DNA from: Streptomyces sp. DT2A-34
GTDB taxonomy: Bacteria > Actinomycetota > Actinomycetes > Streptomycetales > Streptomycetaceae
Assembly: GCF_030499515.1 (NCBI RefSeq)
Contig: NZ_JASTWJ010000001.1
Location: 9,032,001 to 9,096,000 of the forward strand
Length of the DNA: 64,000 nucleotides
Direction of reading: 5' to 3'
The position numbers and the translations under genes are program-made. Under the pieces are notes generated by a model. It had not been told where the DNA came from. It searched no databases and saw nothing but the letters and a program-made list of their open reading frames with translations. Position 1 is the stretch's first letter; the number at the start of each line of letters is the position of its first letter. Shown here in pieces: positions 1 through 8,383 of this stretch.

Positions 1-671
1 AGTTGGCGGAGTGCTCGTCCGCCGCGTCCCAGCAGTGGTCGTACCAGGGCAACGGTCTGCTGCGCAGCGCCGCCGTCCCCACCCTCTGCCTCGACTCCGA
101 CCCCGGCGCGGGCACGGTCGTCCTGGCCAACTGCCTCGCGCACGCCGGCGAGGTGAGCTACGACCTCACCGTCCACGGGGAACTGCTGCTGCGCCGCTCC
201 GAAGGGCTGGCGGTCGCGTGCGGCAAGGGCGAGAGCGTGGTCGTCGCCGAACGGGACGGTTCCGCGGCGCAGCGCTGGCTGCTCGACGGAGGCCTCGCGG
301 ACGTACGCAAGGCCGAGCCCGGGGAGAAGGGGGAGCAGCGGGATGAGAAGGGGGAGGGTGGCACGTCCGTGAAGCCCGTGCCCGAGCGGGCGTCCCCGGA
401 CGCCGACGCCCCCGAGCCGCCCGAGGCCGACTCCCCGCGGGACGAGTCCGGCCAGCCGGAGGAGCTTCCGGAGCCGCAGTACGAGACGCGCTACGTCCAG
501 GACGACTCCGGCTCCGGCTCCGACTCCGGCTCCGGCTCGGGCTCCCCCTCCGGCGGCCAGGCCGAGCCCGCCACCCGTGTCGACGCCGTCGTGGCCCTCC
601 CGGCCGACGCGCCGGCCACTGTGGCCGCCGCCGGCACCGCTGCGACGACGGTCGATTCCGCCCTCCACTAG
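1..671 (+). CDS. C-terminal part of a ricin B-lectin-like protein
   Basis: The gene begins before the window; the frame is open from its first bases and ends at 671. The first 100 or so visible residues resemble a ricin-type beta-trefoil repeat, with QQW and QRW motifs and paired cysteines (CLDSD, LANCLA). This suggests a carbohydrate-binding or regulatory lectin fold. The rest is an acidic, Pro/Glu-rich linker followed by a Ser-Gly repeat (about residues 168-183) and an Ala/Val-rich tail, so it is probably disordered. The N-terminal half that would show the true function is missing. Family assignment is moderate. Confidence 0.5.
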   Translation, partial: LAECSSAASQQWSYQGNGLLRSAAVPTLCLDSDPGAGTVVLANCLAHAGEVSYDLTVHGELLLRRSEGLAVACGKGESVVVAERDGSAAQRWLLDGGLADVRKAEPGEKGEQRDEKGEGGTSVKPVPERASPDADAPEPPEADSPRDESGQPEELPEPQYETRYVQDDSGSGSDSGSGSGSPSGGQAEPATRVDAVVALPADAPATVAAAGTAATTVDSALH

Positions 672-682
672 TCAAGGAGCTC

Positions 683-709
683 AGGGGTCACTCCACCGGG
701 GTGGCCCCT
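683..709. terminator. stem-loop after the lectin-like gene
   Basis: AGGGGTCAC at 683-691 pairs with GTGGCCCCT at 701-709, with one G-U pair, around a 9-nt loop. It lies 12 bases after the stop codon. A weak T-rich stretch follows (ccttcgactctt). Confidence 0.55.
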
Positions 710-812
710 CCTTCGACTCTTGGCGCCATTCAGCCGTTTCTCGTTCACTTCATTGACACGAGTCACTGGCGCTCATAGTTTCCCGCCCCACGCAGCAGTT
801 GGAGGTGGACCG

Positions 813-2369
813 GTGATCCGTCGTATGTCCGTCGCGCTGTCGGCCCTCGCGGCCGCGCTCGTCACTCCCGTACCGGCGCAGGCCGCCGACCCCCCTGTCG
901 TCCGTACCGAAGCGGGCTGGGTGAGAGGCGAAACCACCGCCGAGGGACGGCAGTTCCTCGGCATCCCCTACGCCGAGCCGCCCGTCGGAAGGCTTCGCTG
1001 GAAGGAGCCGCGGCCGGTCCGTCCCTGGCAAGGGGTGCGTACGGCAGGGGACTTCGGCAACAAGTGTGTGCAGGGCGCGAGTTGGGACCCTGGCTATGAG
1101 CGGCCCAGCCACACCGAGGACTGTCTCGACCTCAATGTGTACGTCCCCGAGGGCGCCGCACGCCGGGCCGTACTGGTCTGGTTCCACGGCGGGGGCCTCA
1201 CCGCCGGGGCCGGTCAGGACGTCGTCCCCGACACCTTCGCACGGCAGACCGGGACCGTCGTCGTGACCGTCAACTACCGCCTCGCGGCGATGGGCTTCCT
1301 CGCCACGGCCGGCCTCGACGGCGAGGCCCGCGACGGGGTCTCCGGCAACTTCGGCATGCTCGACCAGCAGGCCGCCCTGCGCTGGGTGCGCGCCAACATC
1401 GGCCGTTTCGGCGGCGATCCGGGCCGCGTGACCATCGCGGGCGAGTCGGCGGGCGGCCGCTCGGTCTGCACCCAGCTGGCCTCGCCGACGGCGAAGGGGT
1501 TGTTCCGGGCGGGGATCGTCCAGAGCGGGGCGTACGGCGACTGCGGTGCGCGTGCGCACGAGACGGCCGTGGCGCAGGGCGCCGCCTTCGCGCAGAAGCT
1601 CGGCTGTGCCGACCTGGCCTGTCTGCGCGCCAAGCCGGCCGCCGAGATCCTGGCCGCCCAGAGCGGCTTCGACTGGGCGCCGGTGGTCGGCGGCGACTTC
1701 CTGCCGAGGCAGCCGGAGGAGGCGTTCGCGCAGGGCGCCGCAGCCGGCGTGCCGGTCATGAACGGGGCCAACCAGGACGAGGGCCGGCTGTTCGCCTTCG
1801 CCCGTTTCGACCTGAACGGCACCCCGCTCACCGCCGACCAGTACCCGACCGTCATGCGGACGGACTACGGCGACGAGGCGCTCGCGCGCTACCCCCTGTC
1901 GTCGTACGCCTCCCCGACCCTCGCCTACGCCACGGCCCAGGGCGACCAGCTGTTCGCCTGCCCGGCCCTCCGCCTCGACGGCACGCTCGCCGGACGCGGC
2001 AAGGTCTACGCGTACGAGTTCGCCGACCGCACCTCCCCGCCCTTCGCCTCCCTGCGCAACCTCGACACCGACTTCGACTTCGGCGCGACCCACGTCAACG
2101 AGGTGCAGTACCTCTTCAAGCACTTCGGCCTTCCCGCACCGCTGAACGCCGAGCAGCGGACGTTGGCGCGGCAGATGATCCAGTACTGGGGCTCCTTCGT
2201 CCGGGACGGGGTGCCGCGGGCCGCCGGGCAGCCCATGATGCCGACTCGGCCCGGGACGGTGCTGACGCTGCGCACCGCCTCCGCAGGCGGTAACGCAGTG
2301 AGTAGTGCCGTGCACCGTGAGCATCAGTGCAACCTGTGGGACTCCGAGACCGTCACTCAGAACGGGTAG
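813..2369 (+). CDS. secreted type-B carboxylesterase
   Basis: Hydrolyses carboxylic esters and is probably exported. The GTG start at 813 has GGAGGT six bases upstream and gives a 518-residue protein; upstream in-frame starts lack such a site. It opens with a signal peptide (VIRRMSVALSALAAAL, likely cut after PAQA). Family marks are EDCLDLNVYVP (type-B signature 2), the oxyanion loop WFHGGG, the nucleophile elbow GESAGG and a later NQDEGRLF/THVNEV region that should supply the acidic residue and His. Length matches the family. The natural substrate cannot be told from sequence. Confidence 0.88.
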   Translation: MIRRMSVALSALAAALVTPVPAQAADPPVVRTEAGWVRGETTAEGRQFLGIPYAEPPVGRLRWKEPRPVRPWQGVRTAGDFGNKCVQGASWDPGYERPSHTEDCLDLNVYVPEGAARRAVLVWFHGGGLTAGAGQDVVPDTFARQTGTVVVTVNYRLAAMGFLATAGLDGEARDGVSGNFGMLDQQAALRWVRANIGRFGGDPGRVTIAGESAGGRSVCTQLASPTAKGLFRAGIVQSGAYGDCGARAHETAVAQGAAFAQKLGCADLACLRAKPAAEILAAQSGFDWAPVVGGDFLPRQPEEAFAQGAAAGVPVMNGANQDEGRLFAFARFDLNGTPLTADQYPTVMRTDYGDEALARYPLSSYASPTLAYATAQGDQLFACPALRLDGTLAGRGKVYAYEFADRTSPPFASLRNLDTDFDFGATHVNEVQYLFKHFGLPAPLNAEQRTLARQMIQYWGSFVRDGVPRAAGQPMMPTRPGTVLTLRTASAGGNAVSSAVHREHQCNLWDSETVTQNG

Positions 2370-2469
2370 GCTGCCCCGGCGCACGCTCACAGCCGAGCGT
2401 GCGCCGGGAACACAGAGTCCAGGTAATGAGAGGAAGCGGCGTTGCACGTCCAGGAATGGCTTCGAAACG

Positions 2470-3087
2470 GTGCCCCCGCTCGCCATCTATCTGCTGGTCG
2501 GCGTGGTCATCGGTCTGGAGAGCCTGGGCATCCCGCTGCCCGGCGAGATCATTCTGGTCTCCTCGGCGCTGCTCGCCTCACAGCACGGTGAGATCGACCC
2601 GGTCGTGCTCGGCGCCTGCGCCACCGCGGGCGCGATCATCGGCGACTCCATCGGCTACGCCATCGGCCGCAAGGGCGGCCGCCCACTCCTGGCCTGGCTC
2701 GGCGGGAAATTCCCCAGGCACTTCAGCGAGGGCCACATCGCCACCGCCGAGCGGTCCTTCCAGAAGTGGGGCATGTGGGCCGTCTTCTTCGGCCGCTTCG
2801 TCGCCCTCCTCCGCATCTTCGCCGGCCCCCTCGCGGGCGTCCTGCGGATGCCGTACTGGAAGTTCCTGATCGCCAACGTCCTCGGCGGCATCCTCTGGGC
2901 GGGCGGCACGACCGCGGTGATCTACTACGTCGGAGTGGTCGCCGAGTCCTGGCTGAAGCGCTTCTCGTGGCTGGGCCTGGTGGCGGCGGTGCTGATCGGC
3001 CTGGCGTCGATGCTGATCCTCAAGCGCAAGGCGAAGAAGGCGCAGGTGGCGCAGCGACAGCCAGAACCAGTAGCCGCCGGGGACTGA
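2470..3087 (+). CDS. DedA family membrane protein (start probably frameshifted)
   Basis: DedA/SNARE-associated integral membrane protein; the family is linked to lipid flipping and membrane-potential maintenance. Visible features are LGIPLPGEIIL, GDSIGYAIGRKGG, the helix with FFGRFVALLRIFAGPLAG and a C-terminal transmembrane segment with a basic tail. An ordinary start would be TTG at 2442 behind GAGGAAG (2429-2435), coding LHVQEWL, but that frame joins the DedA body only if one base near 2460-2463 is removed. As given, the first clean in-frame start is GTG 2470, which leaves 205 residues. This is either a real 1-base insertion or a sequence error. Confidence 0.8.
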   Translation: MPPLAIYLLVGVVIGLESLGIPLPGEIILVSSALLASQHGEIDPVVLGACATAGAIIGDSIGYAIGRKGGRPLLAWLGGKFPRHFSEGHIATAERSFQKWGMWAVFFGRFVALLRIFAGPLAGVLRMPYWKFLIANVLGGILWAGGTTAVIYYVGVVAESWLKRFSWLGLVAAVLIGLASMLILKRKAKKAQVAQRQPEPVAAGD

Positions 3088-3090
3088 AAC

Positions 3091-3165
3091 GCCCTCAGGG
3101 GCGCGGGGCTGTATCGATGTGCGGCTCCGCCGCGTGGGCGCGACCAGCCACACACAACCCGCAGA
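3091..3165. repeat. dispersed intergenic repeat, copy 1
   Basis: This GC-rich stretch between two convergent genes matches a second one at 50806-50880 in blocks such as ATGCGGCTCCGCCGCG and GCGCGACnAGCCACA (this copy reads GTGCGGCTCCGCCGCG in the first block). It contains two small hairpins (GCCCTCAGGGGC and GCGGCTCCGCCGC) and may act as a terminator for dedA. Similar repeats are common in Streptomyces intergenic DNA. Confidence 0.6.
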
Positions 3166-3178
3166 CCGCGTACGACCG

Positions 3179-3712
3179 CTACGCCCCGTGCTCTTCCCGG
3201 TGCTGTTCAGCCAGCGCGGCGTACATCGTTCCGTTGAGCGTGACGCCCTGGCGCTCTTCCTCAGTCAGCTCCCGCTTCACCTTCGCCGGCACCCCCGCGA
3301 CAAGCGACCCAGGCGGCACCTGCATCCCCTGCGGCACCAACGCCTGCGCGGCGACCAAGGACCCCGCCCCGATCACCGCGCCATTCAGCACGGTCGCCCC
3401 CATCCCGATCAGACAGTCGTCCCCGACGGTCGCCCCATGCACCACGGCGTTGTGGCCGACCGAGACCCGCGCCCCGATGCTGACGGGAAATCCGGGGTCG
3501 GCATGCAACGTGCAATTGTCCTGGATATTGGCCTGAGCCCCGACGGAGATCCGCTCCACGTCACCGCGCACCACCGCGCCGTACCAGACACTGGCCCCGG
3601 CCTCCAGCGTCACATCCCCGATCACCGCGGATGTGGGCGCCACGAAGGCCTCCGCGTCGATCTTCGGCTCTCTGCCGCCGATGCCCTTGATCAGCGCCTT
3701 GTGCGTCATCAC
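3179..3712 (-). CDS. gamma-carbonic-anhydrase-like hexapeptide protein
   Basis: Left-handed beta-helix protein of the gamma-carbonic anhydrase/YrdA/PaaY type, 176-177 residues. It has repeated hexapeptides (VIGDVTLEAGASVWYGAVVRGD, INDNCTLH-like turns) and three metal-ligand His positions expected for the family (NCTLH, VGHNAVVHG). The start is GTG 3712 or ATG 3709; AGGGAGA lies just upstream of both. Many bacterial members have no proven carbonic anhydrase activity, so only the fold and a likely metal site are claimed. It converges on dedA. Confidence 0.85.
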   Translation of the reverse strand: MMTHKALIKGIGGREPKIDAEAFVAPTSAVIGDVTLEAGASVWYGAVVRGDVERISVGAQANIQDNCTLHADPGFPVSIGARVSVGHNAVVHGATVGDDCLIGMGATVLNGAVIGAGSLVAAQALVPQGMQVPPGSLVAGVPAKVKRELTEEERQGVTLNGTMYAALAEQHREEHGA

Positions 3713-3821
3713 CGTCTCCCTGTCGTCCGCGGTTGCACCGGAACGCTACCGCCACCCGGTGGGGCGAAGATCACAGCCCCTGCACCTCATGAGGGCGCCG
3801 AACGGTCAGTACGGTAAGCGG

Positions 3822-4619
3822 GTGCTCAAGCGCAAGAACACGTTCTCGTCCTGGCGGCGCAGCCTCGCGCAGCGCGCCGTCCACGCGGGCTGGGCCTGGG
3901 CGCAGCGGACGGGTTCGGTGACCGCCGAGCACCCCGGCCGTTTCCGCTTCGGCTCGATCGGCGAGGCCACCCGGCTCGCCTTCCCGCTCGGCACCGTCTT
4001 CGGCGAACCCTGGATCCACCTCGGCTCCCACTGCATCGTCGGCGAGCAGGTGACGCTGACCGCCGGTCTGATGCCCGACCTCGACCTCGGTCCGGAGCCG
4101 ATCCTGCGCATCGGGGACGGCGTCGTCCTGGGCCGCGGCAGCCATGTCATCGCCGACACGACGGTCACCATCGGCAGCGACTGCTACTTCGGGCCGTACG
4201 TCTACGTCACGTCCACGAACCACTCGTACGACGATCCCCACGAGCCCATCGGCAGGCAGTGGCCGCGCATGGAGCCGGTCGAGATCGGCCCGGGGTGCTG
4301 GATCGGCACCGGGGCCGTGATCCTTCCCGGCGCGCGGATCGGGCGGAACGTCGTGGTCGCGGCCGGTGCGGTGGTCCGGGGCGTAGTGCCCGACCATGCC
4401 GTCGTGGCGGGGGCGCCCGCCCGCGTCGTACGGCGCTGGACGCCCGACGACGGCTGGCAGCCGCCGCTGCGGACCCCGGCGCCGGTGCCGATCCCCGACG
4501 GCGTCACCCCCGAGCAGCTACAGGCGCTGGCCGGGCTGGACGAGGAGACGGCGGCGAAACTGGCGGCGTTGGACGAGGAAGCCGCTGCTCGACTCGCCCA
4601 GGTGGACGCGGAGACCTGA
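3822..4619 (+). CDS. LbH-type acyltransferase (DapH/maa-like)
   Basis: A 265-residue left-handed beta-helix acyltransferase. Repeats run from about residue 60 to 200, with STNHSYDDPHEPIG carrying the catalytic-type His and a typical end GARIGRNVVVAAGAVVRGVVPDHAVVAGAPARVVR. The C-terminus is an Ala/Glu-rich helix (LAALDEEAAARLAQVDAE). The start could also be ATG 3789; GTG 3822 is preferred because the coding pattern (LKRKNTFSSWRRS) begins there. The acceptor sugar or other substrate is unknown. Confidence 0.8.
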   Translation: MLKRKNTFSSWRRSLAQRAVHAGWAWAQRTGSVTAEHPGRFRFGSIGEATRLAFPLGTVFGEPWIHLGSHCIVGEQVTLTAGLMPDLDLGPEPILRIGDGVVLGRGSHVIADTTVTIGSDCYFGPYVYVTSTNHSYDDPHEPIGRQWPRMEPVEIGPGCWIGTGAVILPGARIGRNVVVAAGAVVRGVVPDHAVVAGAPARVVRRWTPDDGWQPPLRTPAPVPIPDGVTPEQLQALAGLDEETAAKLAALDEEAAARLAQVDAET

Positions 4620-4620
4620 G

Positions 4621-5478
4621 TCAGCCGGTCGCCAGCAGCAGCGTGCCGACCAGTGCGAGCCCCGCACCCGCCGCCTGCACCGCCCGCAACCGCTCCCTGA
4701 GGATGCCGCGCGCGGCCAGCGCGGTCACCACCGGGTAGAGCGAGGCGAGTACGGCGGCCACGGTGACCGGGCCGTGCTGGGCGGCGACCACATAGGTGCC
4801 GTTCGCCGCGACATCGGCGAGGCCGACGAAGGCGAGCGCCGGCAGCGAGCGCCAGGGGAAGCCGCCGTCCGGGAGGGCGGTGCCGCCCCGCCGCACGGAG
4901 ACGTACAGCGCGAGGCCGCCCGCCGCGACGTTGACCACGCGCTGCACGAAGAGTGCGAGGAACAGGCCGGTAATGGTGGTCGACGCCTCCGCGATCAGCG
5001 CGAACACCGCGCCGAAGCCGAAGGCCGCGATCAGCGTGAGCAGGATGGCCTGCCGCTGCACGGGTGCGCCCCGCAGTTGCGGTCCGCCCGCCAGCACCAC
5101 TCCGAGCACGGCGACCGCGATCCCCGCGACCTGCATCAGGCCGGGCCGCTCACCGACGAAGAGGCCCACACCGACCGGGACCGCCACGCCCACCGTGCCG
5201 AGCGGGGAGACCACGCCCATCGGGCCCAGCGCGAGCGCCTTGTAGAAGCAGAGCAGCGCGACCGGGCCCACCACGCCGGCGGCGACCGCGAACCACAGCT
5301 GGTCGCCGGCCTCGCTCCAGCCTCCGGTGGCCACCACGATCACGCCGAGCACGACCGCGGCGATCGTCTGCGAGACGACCACCACTGTCAGCGCCGGGGT
5401 GCGCCGGGTCAGCAGTCCGCCGCCGAAGTCGGCCAGCCCCCACAGCAGGCTGGTGGCCAGGGCGAAGAGTGCTGTCAC
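4621..5478 (-). CDS. EamA/DMT-family exporter
   Basis: A 285-residue drug/metabolite transporter with about ten hydrophobic segments in two EamA repeats (TSLLWGLADFGGGLLTRR at the start; YVVAAQHGPVTVAAVLASLYPVVTALAA near the end). The GTG start at 5478 has GAGG upstream; the longer open frame to 5523 lacks hydrophobic character. It is divergently placed to the XRE-cupin regulator at 5587 with about 108 bp between them, so that regulator probably controls it. The substrate is unknown. Confidence 0.85.
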   Translation of the reverse strand: MTALFALATSLLWGLADFGGGLLTRRTPALTVVVVSQTIAAVVLGVIVVATGGWSEAGDQLWFAVAAGVVGPVALLCFYKALALGPMGVVSPLGTVGVAVPVGVGLFVGERPGLMQVAGIAVAVLGVVLAGGPQLRGAPVQRQAILLTLIAAFGFGAVFALIAEASTTITGLFLALFVQRVVNVAAGGLALYVSVRRGGTALPDGGFPWRSLPALAFVGLADVAANGTYVVAAQHGPVTVAAVLASLYPVVTALAARGILRERLRAVQAAGAGLALVGTLLLATG

Positions 5479-5586
5479 GGGGGCCTCGCAGTACAGTTCG
5501 GTGGACGATGGGGTGCAGCCCACCGTAGTGCAATGGACTGAACCCTGTCATCCAGAATATTTGACTCCGGAAACGATGGACGGAAT

Positions 5587-6159
5587 GTGGCGGACCTCGA
5601 CCTGCTGACCCAGTCCCTGGCGCGCAACGTCAAGCACTGGCGGGCGGTGCGCGGCTTCACCCTGGACGTGCTCGCGGCCAGGGCCGGCGTCAGCCGCGGC
5701 ATGCTCATCCAGATCGAGCAGGCCCGCACCAACCCCAGCCTCGGCACGGTGATCAAGATCGGCGACGCGCTCGGGATCAGCATCACCACCCTGCTGGACT
5801 ACGAGCAGGGCCCGAAGGTGCGCGTCGTCTCGGCCGACCAGGTGGTACGGCTGTGGCACACCGACGCGGGCAGCTACAGCAGGCTCCTCGCGGGCACCGA
5901 GGCGCCGGGCCCGCTGGAGATGTGGGAGTGGCGGATGATGCCGGGCGAGAGCAGCAGCTCGGACCCGCACCCCGCCGGCACCTTCGAGATCGTCCATGTC
6001 ACGACGGGCGAGCTGACCCTCACCGTCGAGGATGCGGAGTACCGCGTCCCGGCCGGGGCGAGCGCCACCTTCGAGGCCAACGCCCCCCACACGTACGGCA
6101 ATCAGGGCGAAGTCTCGGCGGAGTGGGTGCTCGCGGTCTCGGTGCCGCCCGTCCGCTGA
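5587..6159 (+). CDS. XRE-family regulator with C-terminal cupin
   Basis: A 190-residue one-component regulator. Residues about 10-65 form an HTH_3/XRE DNA-binding domain (LDVLAARAGVSRGMLIQIEQARTNPSLGTVIKIG). Residues about 105-185 form a cupin_2 barrel (HPAGTFEIVHVTTGELTLTV, ATFEANAPHTYGN). Such proteins sense small molecules through the cupin. It faces the EamA exporter and probably regulates it. Confidence 0.9.
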   Translation: MADLDLLTQSLARNVKHWRAVRGFTLDVLAARAGVSRGMLIQIEQARTNPSLGTVIKIGDALGISITTLLDYEQGPKVRVVSADQVVRLWHTDAGSYSRLLAGTEAPGPLEMWEWRMMPGESSSSDPHPAGTFEIVHVTTGELTLTVEDAEYRVPAGASATFEANAPHTYGNQGEVSAEWVLAVSVPPVR

Positions 6160-6202
6160 GACTCCCGGCCGACGGCCGGCCCGGTGCTGTTAGCGTGCGC
6201 TC

Positions 6203-6760
6203 ATGGACGCACCCATCGGTCACTTCGACAACGCCACCCCCGCCCCCGACTGCCTCGACGAGCTCACCCGCCCGGTCGCCGACGCCGTACGCCACTGGAG
6301 CGGCAGCGTCCCCGCCGACCAGATCATCTACGTCGAGACCGACCCCCAGTGGGCCGACACCGCCGTCTTCGTGGAGCACTACGGGCGGGAACTGCTCGAA
6401 CAGTCCGCGAACTGCGTGGTCGTCGCGGGCAAGCGCGGCGGCGAGGCGACGCTGGCCGCGTGCGTCGTCCTCTCCACCACCCGGGTCGACGTGAACGGCG
6501 TCGTACGCCGTCAACTCGGCGCCCGCAAGGCGTCGTTCGCCTCGATGGACACGGCGACCGGTGAGACCGGTATGGAGTACGGCGGCATCACCCCGATCGG
6601 GCTGCCCGAAAGCTGGCCGGTGCTGGTGGACTCGGCCGTCGTCGACCTGCCGTACGTGCTGGTCGGGAGCGGGCGCAGGCGCGGCAAGCTGCTGGTGCCG
6701 GGCAAGGCGTTCGCGGAGCTGCCGGGGGCGGTCGTCCTGGAGGGGCTCGGCGTCGCCTGA
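6203..6760 (+). CDS. YbaK/EbsC-type tRNA-editing domain protein
   Basis: A 185-residue stand-alone YbaK/ProX-like domain. The family removes wrongly attached amino acids from tRNA. Visible features include NCVVVAGKRGGEATLAACVV, the central RQLGARKASFA and GGITPIGLPESWPVLVD. The start is ATG 6203 without a strong ribosome site. The tRNA substrate cannot be assigned. Confidence 0.8.
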   Translation: MDAPIGHFDNATPAPDCLDELTRPVADAVRHWSGSVPADQIIYVETDPQWADTAVFVEHYGRELLEQSANCVVVAGKRGGEATLAACVVLSTTRVDVNGVVRRQLGARKASFASMDTATGETGMEYGGITPIGLPESWPVLVDSAVVDLPYVLVGSGRRRGKLLVPGKAFAELPGAVVLEGLGVA

Positions 6761-6775
6761 GCCCGTCGTCTCAGC

Positions 6776-7897
6776 TCATCCCGCGGTGTGGTGCGCGAGT
6801 GCGAGATGCGGATCCGCCTCGCCCGGCACCGGTGCCGGGTCGGCGTGGACCAGGGCCGCGGTGAGCCGGGGCACGGCGTGCAGCAGGGCGTGTTCGGCGT
6901 CGACGGCGATGGCGTGCGCCTGCCGTACCGTCGCCTCGCCGTCCACGACGACCGCCACCTCGGCGCGCAGCCGGTGCCCGATCCAGCGCAGCCGCAGCTC
7001 GCCCACCTCACGCACGCCCGCGACCTCCCGCAGCGCCTGCTCGGCCCGGTCCACCAGGGCCGGGTCCACGGCGTCCATCACCCGCCGGAACACCTCGCGC
7101 GCGGCGTCCCGCAGCACCAGGACGATCGCGACCGTGATCGCCAACCCCACGATCGGGTCCGCGAGCTGCCACCCCAGCGCCGCGCCGCCCGCGCTCAACA
7201 GGACGGCCAGTGAGGTGAATCCGTCCGTCCGGGCATGCAGACCGTCCGCGACCAGCGCGGCCGAGCCGATCGCCCGGCCCGTCCGGATCCGGTAGCGGGC
7301 CACCCACTCGTTGCCCGCGAACCCGACGAGCGCGGCCACGGCGACGGCCGGGATCTGCTCCACCGGGCGCGGATCGAGGAGGCGGTCGACGGCCGTCCAC
7401 GCCGCGAAGGCCGCGGACGCGGCGATCGTCAGCACGATGACGATGCCCGCGAGGTCCTCGGCCCGCCCATAGCCATAGGTGAAGCGGCGCGTCGCCGCGC
7501 GCCGGCCCAGTATGAAGGCGATCCCGAGCGGTACGGCGGTGAGCGCGTCCGCGGTGTTGTGCACCGTGTCGCCGAGCAGCGCCACCGAACCGGAGGCGAC
7601 CACCACGACCGCCTGAGCCAGCGCCGTCACGCCGAGCACGGCCAGCGAGACCCACAGCGCGCGCATGCCGCGGGCCGAGGACTCCAGGGCGGAGTCGAGT
7701 TTGTCGGCCGTCTCGTGGGAGTGGGGTTTGAGGAGGTGGGTGAGGCGGTGGCGGAGGGGGGACGGGGGGTGGCCATGTCCGTGCTCGTGCCCCTGCGCGT
7801 GTCCGTGCGGGTGTCCGTGTGCGTGCTCGTGGTGCTCGTGCGTGTGCCTGTGATCGGCGTGGTGGTCGTCGTGTTCGTGCGCGTGCCCGTCGCTCAC
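6776..7897 (-). CDS. cation diffusion facilitator (metal exporter) with His-rich N-terminus
   Basis: A 373-residue CDF-family divalent metal/proton antiporter. The first 50 or so residues are extremely His-rich (repeats such as HEHHEHAHGHPHGH), a likely metal buffer. Six membrane helices follow, with the metal-site motifs GDTVHNTADAL and ADGLHARTDGF, and then a cytoplasmic dimerisation domain. The GTG start at 7897 has AAGGGGA upstream; the longer frame to 7978 runs into the divergent arsR promoter. Zn2+ or a similar metal is the likely cargo. Confidence 0.9.
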   Translation of the reverse strand: MSDGHAHEHDDHHADHRHTHEHHEHAHGHPHGHAQGHEHGHGHPPSPLRHRLTHLLKPHSHETADKLDSALESSARGMRALWVSLAVLGVTALAQAVVVVASGSVALLGDTVHNTADALTAVPLGIAFILGRRAATRRFTYGYGRAEDLAGIVIVLTIAASAAFAAWTAVDRLLDPRPVEQIPAVAVAALVGFAGNEWVARYRIRTGRAIGSAALVADGLHARTDGFTSLAVLLSAGGAALGWQLADPIVGLAITVAIVLVLRDAAREVFRRVMDAVDPALVDRAEQALREVAGVREVGELRLRWIGHRLRAEVAVVVDGEATVRQAHAIAVDAEHALLHAVPRLTAALVHADPAPVPGEADPHLALAHHTAG

Positions 7898-7960
7898 AGC
7901 GATCCCCTTCAGGTGCGATGGGAGTGGACGCGTGACCGCCCACGACGCCATTATGTGCTT

Positions 7961-8320
7961 ATGAGCGCACGCATGCACCTGTCACCTGCACACGATGCGC
8001 ACCCGCGCACCCCCGGCGAGGAACAGTTCGCGCTCGCCGCCGAACTCCTCGCCCTGCTCGGCGACCGCACCCGCCTCACGCTGCTCCACGCCCTGACAGC
8101 GGGAGAGGCCGACGTCACGACGCTCACGGAGGCCTGCGGTGCGGCCCGGCCCGCCGTCAGCCAGCACCTGGCCCGGTTGCGTCTCGCGGGCCTGGTGAAC
8201 ACGCGCAAGGAGGGACGCCGGGTGATCTACTCCCTGCGCGACGGCCATCTGCGCCGCCTCGTCGACGAGGCGCTGAACGTGGCGGACCACCGGCTCAGTG
8301 ACCGGCCGCTGCACGACTGA
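7961..8320 (+). CDS. ArsR/SmtB-family metal-sensing repressor
   Basis: A 119-residue winged-helix repressor (LLALLGDRTRLTLLHALTAGEADVTTLTEAC; recognition helix RPAVSQHLARLRLAGLV; wing RKEGRRVIYSL). The last helix has DGH...H (DGHLRRLVDEALNVADH), a partial match to the alpha-5 metal site of SmtB-type sensors. It is divergent from the metal exporter, 63 bp apart, so metal-controlled derepression of that gene is likely. A short GTGC/GCAC inverted repeat spans the start codon (7955-7970). Confidence 0.9.
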   Translation: MSARMHLSPAHDAHPRTPGEEQFALAAELLALLGDRTRLTLLHALTAGEADVTTLTEACGAARPAVSQHLARLRLAGLVNTRKEGRRVIYSLRDGHLRRLVDEALNVADHRLSDRPLHD

Positions 8321-8383
8321 CCGATGGGCGGCTTCGGTGATAATCGGCACCGCCACGCCCGACGGAACGACTGGAGCCAACCG

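Noticed and set aside
520..560. Short tandem repeat in the first gene
   Set aside because: It encodes a Ser-Gly linker in frame; no sign of an independent repeat.
2305..2469. Upstream extension of the DedA frame
   Set aside because: Overlaps the esterase end, and the translated sequence is not protein-like; a short start is more likely.
750..2486. Long minus-strand frame opposite the carboxylesterase
   Set aside because: Antisense shadow; the plus strand carries signal peptide and catalytic motifs.
7740..7880. Simple-sequence repeat region as a separate repeat element
   Set aside because: It is the coding sequence of the His-rich N-terminus of the metal exporter.
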